A DNA stretch of 6,381 nucleotides, taken from contig JBPCKZ010000179.1 in the NCBI GenBank assembly GCA_051003795.1, positions 1 through 6,381 on the forward strand. Reading direction: 5' to 3'. This stretch comes from JALYXS01 sp051003795 (GTDB lineage: Bacteria; Acidobacteriota; Terriglobia; Bryobacterales; Bryobacteraceae). A program made the translations under genes and the position numbers. This document shows positions 1 through 4,958 of the stretch, piece after piece; position 1 is the first letter of the stretch, and every line of letters begins with the position of its first letter. The notes beneath the pieces are model-generated. The model was not told where the DNA came from, did not search any database, and saw nothing but the letters and a program-made list of their open reading frames with translations.

Positions 1-256
1 TTGAGTTACCCGGCAGGTGGACGCCGTGCGCGGCGCAGGCGACCGCGACGTCCACGCGGTCGTTAATGAAAATCTTGGTGCCTGCGAGGTCGGCCAGCGA
101 GAGAACGCGCGAAACCAGCGCCATGAGCTCCCGCGTGGGTAGATCCTTCTCGCGAATTTGAATCATCTCGACGCCCGCGGAGAGAGCGCTCTCGATGGTG
201 GACATCAGCGCCTCGATTCCGCCTAACTGGCGGCGATCGGTAATGTAGTACCGCAA
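1..256 (-). CDS. thiE: Thiamine phosphate synthase ThiE, N-terminal part (runs off left edge)
   Basis: ThiE is the cytosolic enzyme that joins the pyrimidine HMP-PP and the thiazole phosphate to give thiamine phosphate. About 85 residues are visible and the C-terminal part lies outside the window. They carry the family signature in order: a YYITDR strand at the N-terminus, then the IQIREKDL segment that binds the pyrimidine diphosphate, then FINDRVDVA with the metal and phosphate-binding Asn-Asp pair, then GVHLP. The start is taken as TTG at 256-254, because an in-frame TAA lies only two codons upstream and no ATG is available. A GGAA about 9 nt upstream is a weak ribosome binding site. The gene lies 117 nt downstream of the mechanosensitive channel gene on the same strand, so it may be read from that transcript or from its own promoter. 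Identification is secure; the exact start is fairly sure. Confidence 0.92.
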   Translation of the reverse strand, partial: MRYYITDRRQLGGIEALMSTIESALSAGVEMIQIREKDLPTRELMALVSRVLSLADLAGTKIFINDRVDVAVACAAHGVHLPGNS

Positions 257-373
257 GATATATTATTCCGAATTCGTTCCGCGAGATTCAGCGCCGGCTT
301 CAGGCTGCCGGTTTCGTCGACGCTGGCCAGAAAGGGCAGCCATGTCAAATTTGTGCGACGCTCGGGCCGGCAC
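257..373 (-). other. Gap between channel gene and thiE with an open frame of doubtful meaning
   Basis: These 117 nt separate the channel stop from the thiE start. On the minus strand one frame stays open across the whole gap and into thiE, stopping at 223. From a TTG near 342 it would encode about 40 residues beginning LTWLPFLASVDETGS. Its third codon positions are fairly GC-rich, as in a gene, but it has no clear ribosome binding site and resembles no family I know. A TTGACA hexamer sits at the same place, without a good -10 box 17 nt further on. I call neither a gene nor a promoter. Confidence 0.25.
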
Positions 374-1177
374 CTATTGCCTTGCAACCTGATCCAGGAA
401 GGTTGCATTCGAAACAATCGTTTCGCGACCTTCGGATTGCATGATCACGTGCGTGGCGGTGATCGCTCGAAGCACGCCCTGCTGCCCGGCAACCTCAAGC
501 GGCTTACCAATCGCGAGAACCTTGCGCACGTAGAAACCCGCCGCCACGCTTCGAACGATGTCGCGGGTGCCTAGCCCAAAGGAAAGTCCGAATCCCAGGG
601 CGGCTCCTCCCAGGATGAAGCTGATGACGATTCGAACGATGTCCGTATCGATCTTGAGCTGGGCAATGGCCATCATGGCGCATACGAAGAAGACGACCCC
701 GGAGACCAATTTCCCCAGCGCGGGCGCAAATTCAATTCCCGAACTCTCCGCCGACTGTGCAACGGTCTGCCCCGCGAATTGCCCCACCGTGCTGCCTAGA
801 ATCAGAAGCAGGAGAGCTGCAACGATATTGGGCAGATACGCAAAAAACGCTCCGATGGCGCTTGAAATAGCGAACAGGCCGAGTGCATCACCCGCGGTCC
901 TGGCAAGAAGCAATAGAACCAGAAAATAGGCGAGACGCGGGAACAGCGTGGTCAATTCGTGGCGGATACCAAGCCGCTGGAGCGCCCGGTCGACACCGGC
1001 CTTGCCCACGAGCTCGTCAAAGCGCACTTTCGTCAGGACCAGGCGCAGGACCTTCTCGATCAGCTTCGCCAAAAGCAAGGCCGCGCCGATAAGGAGAATC
1101 CCAACCGCTATTTTGGGCGCCACGGCGATCGTGGAGTCCGCGAGATTGCCGAAAGCCTGGAGGAGCTTTTCTTTCAT
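374..1177 (-). CDS. MscS-type small-conductance mechanosensitive channel, short form
   Basis: This 267-residue membrane protein is predicted to release solutes when membrane tension rises after osmotic downshock. Hydrophobic segments lie at about residues 20-45, 81-101, 104-135, 155-175 and 181-203. The last is Gly/Ala-rich (GGAALGFGLSFGLGTRD), as in the pore-lining helix of MscS. Residues about 205-262 match the MscS beta domain, with the GVLRAITATHVIM stretch and a closing IVSNATFLD in place of the usual IPN..F. The middle resembles the TM-helix repeats of the conserved MscS-like family found in many soil bacteria. The chain ends directly after the beta domain, so the C-terminal alpha/beta vestibule of E. 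coli MscS is missing. The ATG start is supported by AAGGA (1187-1191) 9 nt upstream. It begins 2 nt after the stop of the small protein downstream of the sigma factor, which indicates co-expression. The family is confident; the conducted solute cannot be told. Confidence 0.9.
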   Translation of the reverse strand: MKEKLLQAFGNLADSTIAVAPKIAVGILLIGAALLLAKLIEKVLRLVLTKVRFDELVGKAGVDRALQRLGIRHELTTLFPRLAYFLVLLLLARTAGDALGLFAISSAIGAFFAYLPNIVAALLLLILGSTVGQFAGQTVAQSAESSGIEFAPALGKLVSGVVFFVCAMMAIAQLKIDTDIVRIVISFILGGAALGFGLSFGLGTRDIVRSVAAGFYVRKVLAIGKPLEVAGQQGVLRAITATHVIMQSEGRETIVSNATFLDQVARQ

Positions 1178-1179
1178 GC

Positions 1180-1434
1180 CTAAGATTCCTTATTGGCTGC
1201 AAAAACGCGGGCCAGGTAAGCGATCATGCGTGCCATTTCCATTAAAATCGTCTTGGGCAAATGCCAGGAAAAGGAAGCCACCTGGGATGCCGCCGTCCGC
1301 CGGTAAATCCTATTTCGGACTTTGGTCATGAAATCGGGAGAGGTCTCCCGCTCTTGTCCCGCCAGCGCCCGTATCGGCCTGCCCGTCTCATTCCCGCCCG
1401 GCGTGATGGTTGGACCTTCGCCGCCGGGAGTCAA
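1180..1434 (-). CDS. Small protein coupled to the ECF sigma factor, possible anti-sigma partner
   Basis: This is an 84-residue protein. Its TTG start overlaps the sigma factor stop as TTGA, and its TAG stop is 2 nt before the channel ATG, the classic spacing of translationally coupled genes. Residues 1-33 are rich in Gly, Pro, Thr and Glu and look disordered. Residues 34-52 (PDFMTKVRNRIYRRTAASQ) are strongly basic. Residues 55-80 form a hydrophobic or amphipathic stretch (SWHLPKTILMEMARMIAYLA) that could lie on or cross the membrane. The HxxxCxxC zinc motif of classical anti-sigma domains is absent, so if it controls the sigma factor it does so in another way. The position after an ECF gene is where anti-sigma factors usually sit; that role is inference. 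An internal ATG at 1329 would give a 49-residue form that keeps the basic and hydrophobic parts. Confidence 0.65.
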   Translation of the reverse strand: MTPGGEGPTITPGGNETGRPIRALAGQERETSPDFMTKVRNRIYRRTAASQVASFSWHLPKTILMEMARMIAYLARVFAANKES

Positions 1435-2045
1435 CTTCCCGCCCGCGCTTCCGCCACGTCTTCTTCATGTTCATACAGGTTTCTGAAATATTCGCGCGCC
1501 CGTTTGATTCTCATCTTCACGGCCGAAAGGCCGATCCCGAGCTCAATTGCGATCTCCTCATAGGGAAGCTCGTCCATGTCGCAAAGGATGAGCGGAATCC
1601 GAAGAGTCGCCGGCATGGAATTCAGAATATCCTCGATTCGGCGCCGATTCTCCATTGCCGCAATCTCGCGGTCGGCCGAGGCCGGAACGCGCAGTTGCTC
1701 GATACCTTCGATCGCCTCTTCGTCGATGGCGAGATCCTTCTTGACCGCTTGTTTCTTGAGGTGATTCAAGCAATGATTCACCTTGATCCGCTGCAACCAG
1801 TTACGAAATGAAGACCGGCCTTCAAAACCGCGCAATCCGAAGAAAGCCTTCACAAACACTTCCTGGGCCAGATCTTCAGAATTGTTCTCATCGCGGGTTA
1901 AGTACCGGCAATTGGCCAGAATTCGCCTCCGGTATAGTTGAACCAGTTCTTCAAACGCTCGCAGGTCCCCTTCCGGGGCATCCCGGGCTGCCCTCACCAG
2001 TTTGTCGTCGCGGTCCCTCGGATCGTGCGTGGCCTGGGGATCCAT
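1431..2045 (-). CDS. ECF-family RNA polymerase sigma factor (RpoE-like, sigma-70 group 4)
   Basis: This is a 204-residue alternative sigma factor that directs RNA polymerase to a small stress regulon. The sigma-2 domain covers about residues 29-96, with FEELVQLYRRRI, the core-binding SEDLAQEVFVKAF helix, and FRNWLQRIKVNHCLNHL for melting and -10 recognition. A charged linker of about 35 residues follows. The sigma-4 domain covers about 134-190, including LPYEEIAIELGIGLSAVKMR, the helix-turn-helix for the -35 element. Length and layout are normal for the family. The ATG at 2045 is preceded directly by an in-frame TGA, so it is the longest possible start; the GAGA about 13 nt upstream is a weak ribosome binding site. 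The gene leads a tight operon with a small protein and a mechanosensitive channel, which points to an envelope or osmotic signal. That signal is inferred from the neighbours, not seen. Confidence 0.95.
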   Translation of the reverse strand: MDPQATHDPRDRDDKLVRAARDAPEGDLRAFEELVQLYRRRILANCRYLTRDENNSEDLAQEVFVKAFFGLRGFEGRSSFRNWLQRIKVNHCLNHLKKQAVKKDLAIDEEAIEGIEQLRVPASADREIAAMENRRRIEDILNSMPATLRIPLILCDMDELPYEEIAIELGIGLSAVKMRIKRAREYFRNLYEHEEDVAEARAGS

Positions 2046-2192
2046 TCAGCCAAGGATCTCATATCGGTAACGACAATCCGCTATCCGATCGAGTCACTTT
2101 TTTCGGAAGTATGTGACTTTCGGGCGGAAGGCGTTGTCTTGGGTGAATGAGCGGCGATTTAACCGCTCCCCGGTGATGGAGGCAAGAACGCG
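2046..2192. promoter_or_regulatory. Divergent regulatory region between sigma operon and aquaporin-like gene
   Basis: These 147 bp must hold the promoters of both divergent units. Two short perfect dyads are visible: AGTCAC (2092-2097) with GTGACT (2113-2118), 15 nt apart, and GAGCGG (2149-2154) with CCGCTC (2163-2168), 8 nt apart. Either could be an operator. A TTGTCT (2134-2139) with an AT-rich ATTTAA 17 nt downstream could serve as a weak plus-strand promoter. No convincing ECF-type -35/-10 pair stands out on the minus strand. The 6-bp dyads are short enough to arise by chance. Confidence 0.35.
2178..2182 (+). promoter_or_regulatory. Ribosome binding site of the aquaporin-like gene
   Basis: GGAGG lies 10 nt before the ATG at 2193. 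It is the best Shine-Dalgarno match in the window, and its survival argues that the trimmed aquaporin reading frame can still be translated. Confidence 0.7.
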
Positions 2193-2672
2193 ATGCACAA
2201 TTCAATTTCTCTTCCCAGACTTTGTTCGGCCGAATTTCTCGGCACGTTTTGGCTGAATCCTGCCGTTTCCTTCGGCCTCGCCGCTGATAAGCGCTTGCCG
2301 GCGCGGGAATTGCCGGCGTACATTCTGGCCCAGGTGGCGGGAGCGATAGCCGGTGCCGGAGTACTATTCAAGATCGCCAGCGGCAAATCCGGTTTCGATG
2401 TGAGCGCCGGTTTTGCCGCGAACGGATACGGCATTCATTCTCCTGGCGGATACGCGATTGGCGCTTGCCTGCCGGTCACGAATCTTTCGCTCAACCCGGT
2501 GCGCAGCTCAGGACCGGCGCTGTTCGTGGGCGGTTGGGCGCTCGGGCAGCTTTGGCTGTTTTGGATGGCTCCAATATCGGGGGCTCTGCTGGCGGGAGTC
2601 ACCTCTCGCGCCTTGGCGGGTGAGTCCTCTCGGGAACCAATTCGAGCTTCCGCAGCTACAGCTGGGCTGTAA
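2193..2672 (+). CDS. aqpZ: Aquaporin Z-like protein with in-frame internal losses (TM1-2 and TM4-5 missing)
   Basis: This is a 159-residue member of the MIP family, normally about 230-245 residues. Against remembered E. coli AqpZ, residues 12-20 (SAEFLGTFW) match the start of TM1. The chain then jumps after one residue to the first pore motif NPAV (22-25), losing about 47 residues: most of TM1 and all of TM2. Residues 26-87 match TM3 and loop C closely (AQVAG, ASGKSGFD, NGYGIHSPGGY). Another jump then leaves only AIGACL (88-93), like a piece of TM5, before PVTNLSLNPVRSSGP, the second pore loop. This loses about 43 residues: TM4 and most of TM5. TM6 (GGWALGQLWLFW) is intact. The second motif is NPV rather than NPA; the selectivity-filter Arg (104) is kept. 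All junctions keep the frame and the ribosome binding site is good. A normal six-helix water channel is not possible. It is either a pseudogene decaying by in-frame deletions or a reduced protein. The family call is very sure; function is unknown. Confidence 0.8.
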   Translation: MHNSISLPRLCSAEFLGTFWLNPAVSFGLAADKRLPARELPAYILAQVAGAIAGAGVLFKIASGKSGFDVSAGFAANGYGIHSPGGYAIGACLPVTNLSLNPVRSSGPALFVGGWALGQLWLFWMAPISGALLAGVTSRALAGESSREPIRASAATAGL

Positions 2673-2686
2673 AATAGAACGTCTCA

Positions 2687-2845
2687 ATGACTCCGGTTCA
2701 AGTGATCTTCGTGTTGGCGGCGGCGATGCCCGCGCCCCATCTCCTCGACACTAATTCGCAACCTGGGAGGGAGTGGGGCAAAAGGCCCTCCCGGGCGGAC
2801 ACCCCTTCAGAGATCAAGGGGTTGATCGTCGCGAAGCGGAAATAA
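2687..2845 (+). CDS. Possible small ORF between the aquaporin-like gene and the DUF481 gene
   Basis: This ATG-started frame of 52 codons begins MTPVQVIFVLAAAMPAPHLL and ends GLIVAKRK. It lies 14 nt after the aquaporin-like stop and ends 13 nt before the DUF481 ATG, so it fits an operon gap neatly, and its third codon positions are GC-rich. The N-terminus is hydrophobic like a short signal or anchor; the rest is polar and basic. Against it, there is no clear ribosome binding site, two strong hairpins lie inside it, and I know no homologue. It may simply be a chance open frame in GC-rich DNA. Confidence 0.28.
   Translation: MTPVQVIFVLAAAMPAPHLLDTNSQPGREWGKRPSRADTPSEIKGLIVAKRK
2762..2795 (+). 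terminator. Strong GC-rich hairpin downstream of the aquaporin-like gene
   Basis: CCTGGGAGGG (2762-2771) pairs with CCCTCCCGGG (2786-2795), ten pairs with one G-T wobble and a 14-nt loop. No T-tract follows, so it is not a textbook intrinsic terminator; it may terminate weakly, stabilise RNA ends or attenuate readthrough into the DUF481 gene. Confidence 0.4.
2801..2822 (+). terminator. Second hairpin before the DUF481 gene
   Basis: ACCCCTT (2801-2807) pairs perfectly with AAGGGGT (2816-2822) around an 8-nt loop, only 5 nt after the preceding hairpin and 36 nt before the DUF481 start codon. It has no T-tract. Two hairpins in tandem in a leader suggest a transcription or RNA-stability boundary rather than chance, but the role is inference. 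Confidence 0.35.
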
Positions 2846-2858
2846 AGAGCGTCTACAA

Positions 2859-3944
2859 ATGAAAGCATCCAATCGCGCACCCATTTCGTTACGTGGATAC
2901 AAGAGATTGCCGGCGGCGTGCTGTCTCGCCCTCCTTACTTGGACAACCGCGTGGGCGGACCAGGTGACATTGAAGAATGGAGATCGCGTCACCGGAACCA
3001 TCGTCAAGAAGGATGGCAAGACCATCACGATCAAGACGGACCAGTTCGGCGTCGTCACCGCATCCTGGGACCAGGTGGAATCGGTCAAGGTCGACGCGCC
3101 CGTGACCGTGGTGCTTCAGGACGGGAAGTCCGTCCAGGGCACGATTGCCACCACCGACGGAAAGTTAGAGGTGGCGGCCAAAGATGAGAAGCTGAGCGTG
3201 CCGCCAACCGAAGTGGTAACCATTCGGAATCCCGGTGAACAGAAAGCTTATGAACGGCTGCTTACGCCGGGCTGGAGAGAACTCTGGGCCGGGACGGGCA
3301 CGGTCGGTTTCGCAGGTACCTCGGGCAATGCGAAGACTTTGACCTTCACCACGGGTTTCAACGCGGCGCGAGTCACTAATACAGACAAGACCTCGGTGTA
3401 TTTCAACGCAATCAAGGCCTCGGCTTTGCTTAATGGCAAGAGTGCCGGCACCGCACAGGCCCTTCGAGCGGGCCTCGGCTACGACCACAACGTCAGTCCG
3501 CGCCTTTTTGTGAACGCCTTCAACGATTGGGAATACGATAAGTTCCAAAATCTCGATCTGCGGTTCGTCGTTGGCGGCGGCCTCGGATTTCATGCCGTGA
3601 AAAATGAGCGCAGCCTTCTCGACCTGCTCGGCGGCATCGACTTCAACCACTCGAGCTTCAGCACGCCCCTGACGCGGAATTCGGCGGAAGCGTATTGGGG
3701 CGATGCCTACACTTACAAATTCAATGCCGCAACCTCGCTGGTTCAGAGTTTCCGGATGTTTAACGGAATCACGGACACGGGCACTTACCGCGTCAACTTC
3801 GATGTTGGCGCGTCCACCAAGTTGGCGAAATGGCTCGATTGGAACGTGTCGTTGAGCGACCGCTATCTCAATCATCCGGCCCCAGGCCGCAAAACGAACG
3901 ACCTGTTGTATACGACCGGGCTTGGAATCACGTTTGCCAAATAG
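2859..3944 (+). CDS. DUF481 outer-membrane beta-barrel protein, YdiY-like
   Basis: This 361-residue exported protein starts with a basic N-terminus, a hydrophobic core at about 18-31 and a signal peptidase I site AWA before Asp34. The Cys pair at 21-22 is not a lipobox. Residues about 34-78 and 81-125 form two similar beta-rich units (VTLKNGDRVTGTIVKKDGK and VTVVLQDGKSVQGTIATTDGK), like a duplicated SH3- or Sm-like domain before the barrel. From about 138 (GWRELWAGTGTVGFAGTSGN) the alternating pattern of the DUF481 barrel runs to the end, with the typical GNAKT, LRAGLGYD and KTNDLLYTTGLGITF stretches. It ends in FAK instead of a final aromatic residue, which is unusual for a barrel sorting signal. 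The family is common in Gram-negatives and its function is unknown; YdiY is acid-inducible in E. coli. No strong ribosome binding site is visible (AAAGAG, 9 nt upstream). The next gene starts 1 nt after the stop. Confidence 0.93.
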   Translation: MKASNRAPISLRGYKRLPAACCLALLTWTTAWADQVTLKNGDRVTGTIVKKDGKTITIKTDQFGVVTASWDQVESVKVDAPVTVVLQDGKSVQGTIATTDGKLEVAAKDEKLSVPPTEVVTIRNPGEQKAYERLLTPGWRELWAGTGTVGFAGTSGNAKTLTFTTGFNAARVTNTDKTSVYFNAIKASALLNGKSAGTAQALRAGLGYDHNVSPRLFVNAFNDWEYDKFQNLDLRFVVGGGLGFHAVKNERSLLDLLGGIDFNHSSFSTPLTRNSAEAYWGDAYTYKFNAATSLVQSFRMFNGITDTGTYRVNFDVGASTKLAKWLDWNVSLSDRYLNHPAPGRKTNDLLYTTGLGITFAK

Positions 3945-3945
3945 C

Positions 3946-4320
3946 ATGTCAACCAGGCGCCGGAAAGCTTTGAAGAACCCGCGGGCTCAAACGGGAAACC
4001 GCAAGGACAACGCGAACGCGATGGCAAAGACCAAGCAGGGGCACTTTATGACAGAACCGAACGGGCAAAAGGTGGGCCGCCGCGCCGCCAAGCTTTCGGC
4101 GGTTTCAAGAAAAATGGCCAGCAAGGCGGAACTGTTGTTGCACGAGCTCGAGGGCGATGAGTACGGCGCGGCGATCCTCAACCGCCTGGCGGACGCAGTG
4201 GCAGTGGCGCAAGCGGACGGATCGAACGAGGGCAAGAGGATGGTCGGCCTGGTCTTCACGACCGGCGTCCAATTGGGGATTGCAATCGGCGAGCGCATGG
4301 CCTTCGAGCCGGAGCCGTGA
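3946..4320 (+). CDS. Small protein of unknown function, coupled to the DUF481 gene
   Basis: Up to 124 residues; no family recognised. Residues 1-60 are basic and look disordered. Residues 60-92 (ASKAELLLHELEGDEYGAAILNRLADAV) form a probable helical domain. Residues 98-120 (RMVGLVFTTGVQLGIAIGERM) are a hydrophobic glycine-rich stretch that might be a buried or membrane helix. Three ATG starts are possible. 3946 lies 1 nt after the DUF481 stop and has coding-like codon use but no ribosome binding site. 4021 has AAGGA 12 nt upstream. 4048 has AGGGG 6 nt upstream, is the best placed for initiation, and gives 90 residues. I report the longest because GC-rich third positions continue back to 3946. 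The position implies co-transcription with the DUF481 gene. Confidence 0.6.
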   Translation: MSTRRRKALKNPRAQTGNRKDNANAMAKTKQGHFMTEPNGQKVGRRAAKLSAVSRKMASKAELLLHELEGDEYGAAILNRLADAVAVAQADGSNEGKRMVGLVFTTGVQLGIAIGERMAFEPEP

Positions 4321-4350
4321 ATCGGTTCCCCGGCGGCCGATGTACGAAAT

Positions 4351-4466
4351 GCTTAACAGAGTGGCACTTCCGGCATCTTTGCCCACAGCCTGACAGGCGG
4401 CGTATCGGAGGAAGCCGCCTCGGAGGAAGCGGCGAAGGCCAAGTCTTTCCCGTCACTCTGTTAAGC
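4351..4466. repeat. 116-bp element with perfect 13-bp terminal inverted repeats
   Basis: GCTTAACAGAGTG (4351-4363) and CACTCTGTTAAGC (4454-4466) are exact reverse complements bounding 90 bp. Inside are a 7-bp hairpin, AGGCGGC (4395-4401) with GCCGCCT (4414-4420), and an 11-bp direct repeat TCGGAGGAAGC at 4405-4415 and 4420-4430 (period 15). The size and shape suit a MITE-like or REP-like palindromic element, or a structured RNA. No clear target-site duplication is seen at its edges, and no transposase is nearby. The arms contain CTGTTAA, the heptamer that also forms the anticodon loop of the tRNA-Asn remnant at 4508-4556. Confidence 0.6.
4395..4430. repeat. Hairpin and 15-bp-period direct repeat inside the inverted-repeat element
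   Basis: TCGGAGGAAGC occurs twice, 15 bp apart, and the first copy lies mostly in the loop of the hairpin AGGCGGC/GCCGCCT. In one plus-strand frame the pair reads SEEAASEEAA, but no start codon or longer frame supports a protein. Confidence 0.6.
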
Positions 4467-4507
4467 GGTTCGTCCGTGTGAAGGGCGGCTACGTCGTTGA
4501 AATATTC

Positions 4508-4556
4508 TGGCTCCTCAGGTAGGATTCGAACCTAAACCCTGGTTAACAGCCGAGGA
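4508..4556 (-). pseudogene. tRNA-Asn (GUU) remnant lacking the D-arm, with encoded CCA
   Basis: Read on the minus strand, this has a 7-bp acceptor stem (TCCTCGG at 4556-4550 with CTGAGGA at 4518-4512, one G-T pair), discriminator G and CCA (4510-4508). It also has a T-arm with TTCGAAT loop (TAGG and CCTA pairing) and an anticodon loop CTGTTAA (anticodon GTT, Asn). The D-arm and the 5' half of the anticodon stem are missing: the acceptor strand runs straight into the anticodon loop. The variable region is also shortened. Such 3' tRNA halves are typical of attachment-site copies left by integrating elements, or of pseudogenes. A working bacterial tRNA-Asn would be about 75 nt, so it is probably not functional. 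Confidence 0.65.
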
Positions 4557-4622
4557 GCTTATAGCCGCCTCACATTGCAAACGCTAGACTTACGCGCGAA
4601 AAAGCTCGCTTGACGCCCTAAT

Positions 4623-4644
4623 TGGGGGGACTCTGGGGGGACTC
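4623..4644. repeat. Perfect tandem repeat TGGGGGGACTC, two copies
   Basis: Two exact, directly adjacent 11-bp copies with a G6 run lie about 65 bp from the tRNA-Asn remnant. From memory, similar TGGGGGACT repeats are common next to tRNA-associated integrase genes, which would fit a leftover of an integrated element; no integrase gene is visible here. Confidence 0.7.
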
Positions 4645-4679
4645 TCGCGGGATTCGTAACAGCTATGTGCCTAAAGATT

Positions 4680-4696
4680 GCCGCCTTTTCGGCGGC
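4680..4696. terminator. GC-rich hairpin, possible terminator
   Basis: GCCGCC (4680-4685) pairs with GGCGGC (4691-4696) around the loop TTTTC. On the minus strand it is followed by AATCTTT, a weak T-rich tail. It lies about 260 bp past the stop of the PQQ protein gene, so it could end that transcript, but the distance and weak tail leave this open. Confidence 0.3.
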
Positions 4697-4958
4697 CTAA
4701 CGATTGGCGTTCACCTGTGGCCGCTTACCCGGAGCACGACGGCCGCCACGTACTTCGGCGTGTTGCCTGCGCGAAAGCGACTCAGTTTCATCGCATTCTC
4801 GAGGTGGAGATTTCACTTCTGATCCCTCCGACACCGATCCGCCGCGGCTACCCTGACGTCCGGCTCGACCCCGACGCCTTCCCTTTGGTCTTTGAGATCG
4901 ACTTCACCGCATTTGCGAACGGAAATTGGTCGACACGGCCGACACCAACCTTTTTCGT

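Larger units (their letters stand above)
4321..4958. other. 638-bp region with no convincing gene; repeats and tRNA remnant
   Basis: Between two genes that end towards each other, this stretch holds a small dyad right after the left gene (ATCGG 4321-4325 with CCGAT 4337-4341), an inverted-repeat element, a tRNA-Asn-like remnant, a tandem 11-mer and a hairpin, each listed separately. From about 4700 to 4958 I see nothing beyond chance reading frames. The cluster of repeats plus a partial tRNA is the usual look of an integration scar or island edge. Confidence 0.6.

Noticed and set aside
558..929. 123-codon plus-strand frame within the channel gene
   Set aside because: Antisense of the mechanosensitive channel; Pro/Ser/Arg-rich shadow composition.
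1410..1811. 133-codon plus-strand frame
   Set aside because: Antisense of the ECF sigma factor, which is certain.
3922..3945. TTG at 3922 as start of the small gene after DUF481
   Set aside because: It would overlap the end of DUF481 by 23 nt with no ribosome binding site; ATG at 3946 or later is more likely.
3165..3947. 260-codon minus-strand open frame
   Set aside because: It lies wholly opposite the DUF481 gene, whose signal peptide and barrel pattern are clear; the antisense frame has no recognisable domain.
4351..4644. CRISPR array
   Set aside because: Repeats are few, differ from each other and have no regular spacers; no cas gene is present.
4622..4822. 66-codon plus-strand frame over the tandem 11-mer
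   Set aside because: Its first residues come only from the G-rich repeat; no ribosome binding site or family resemblance.
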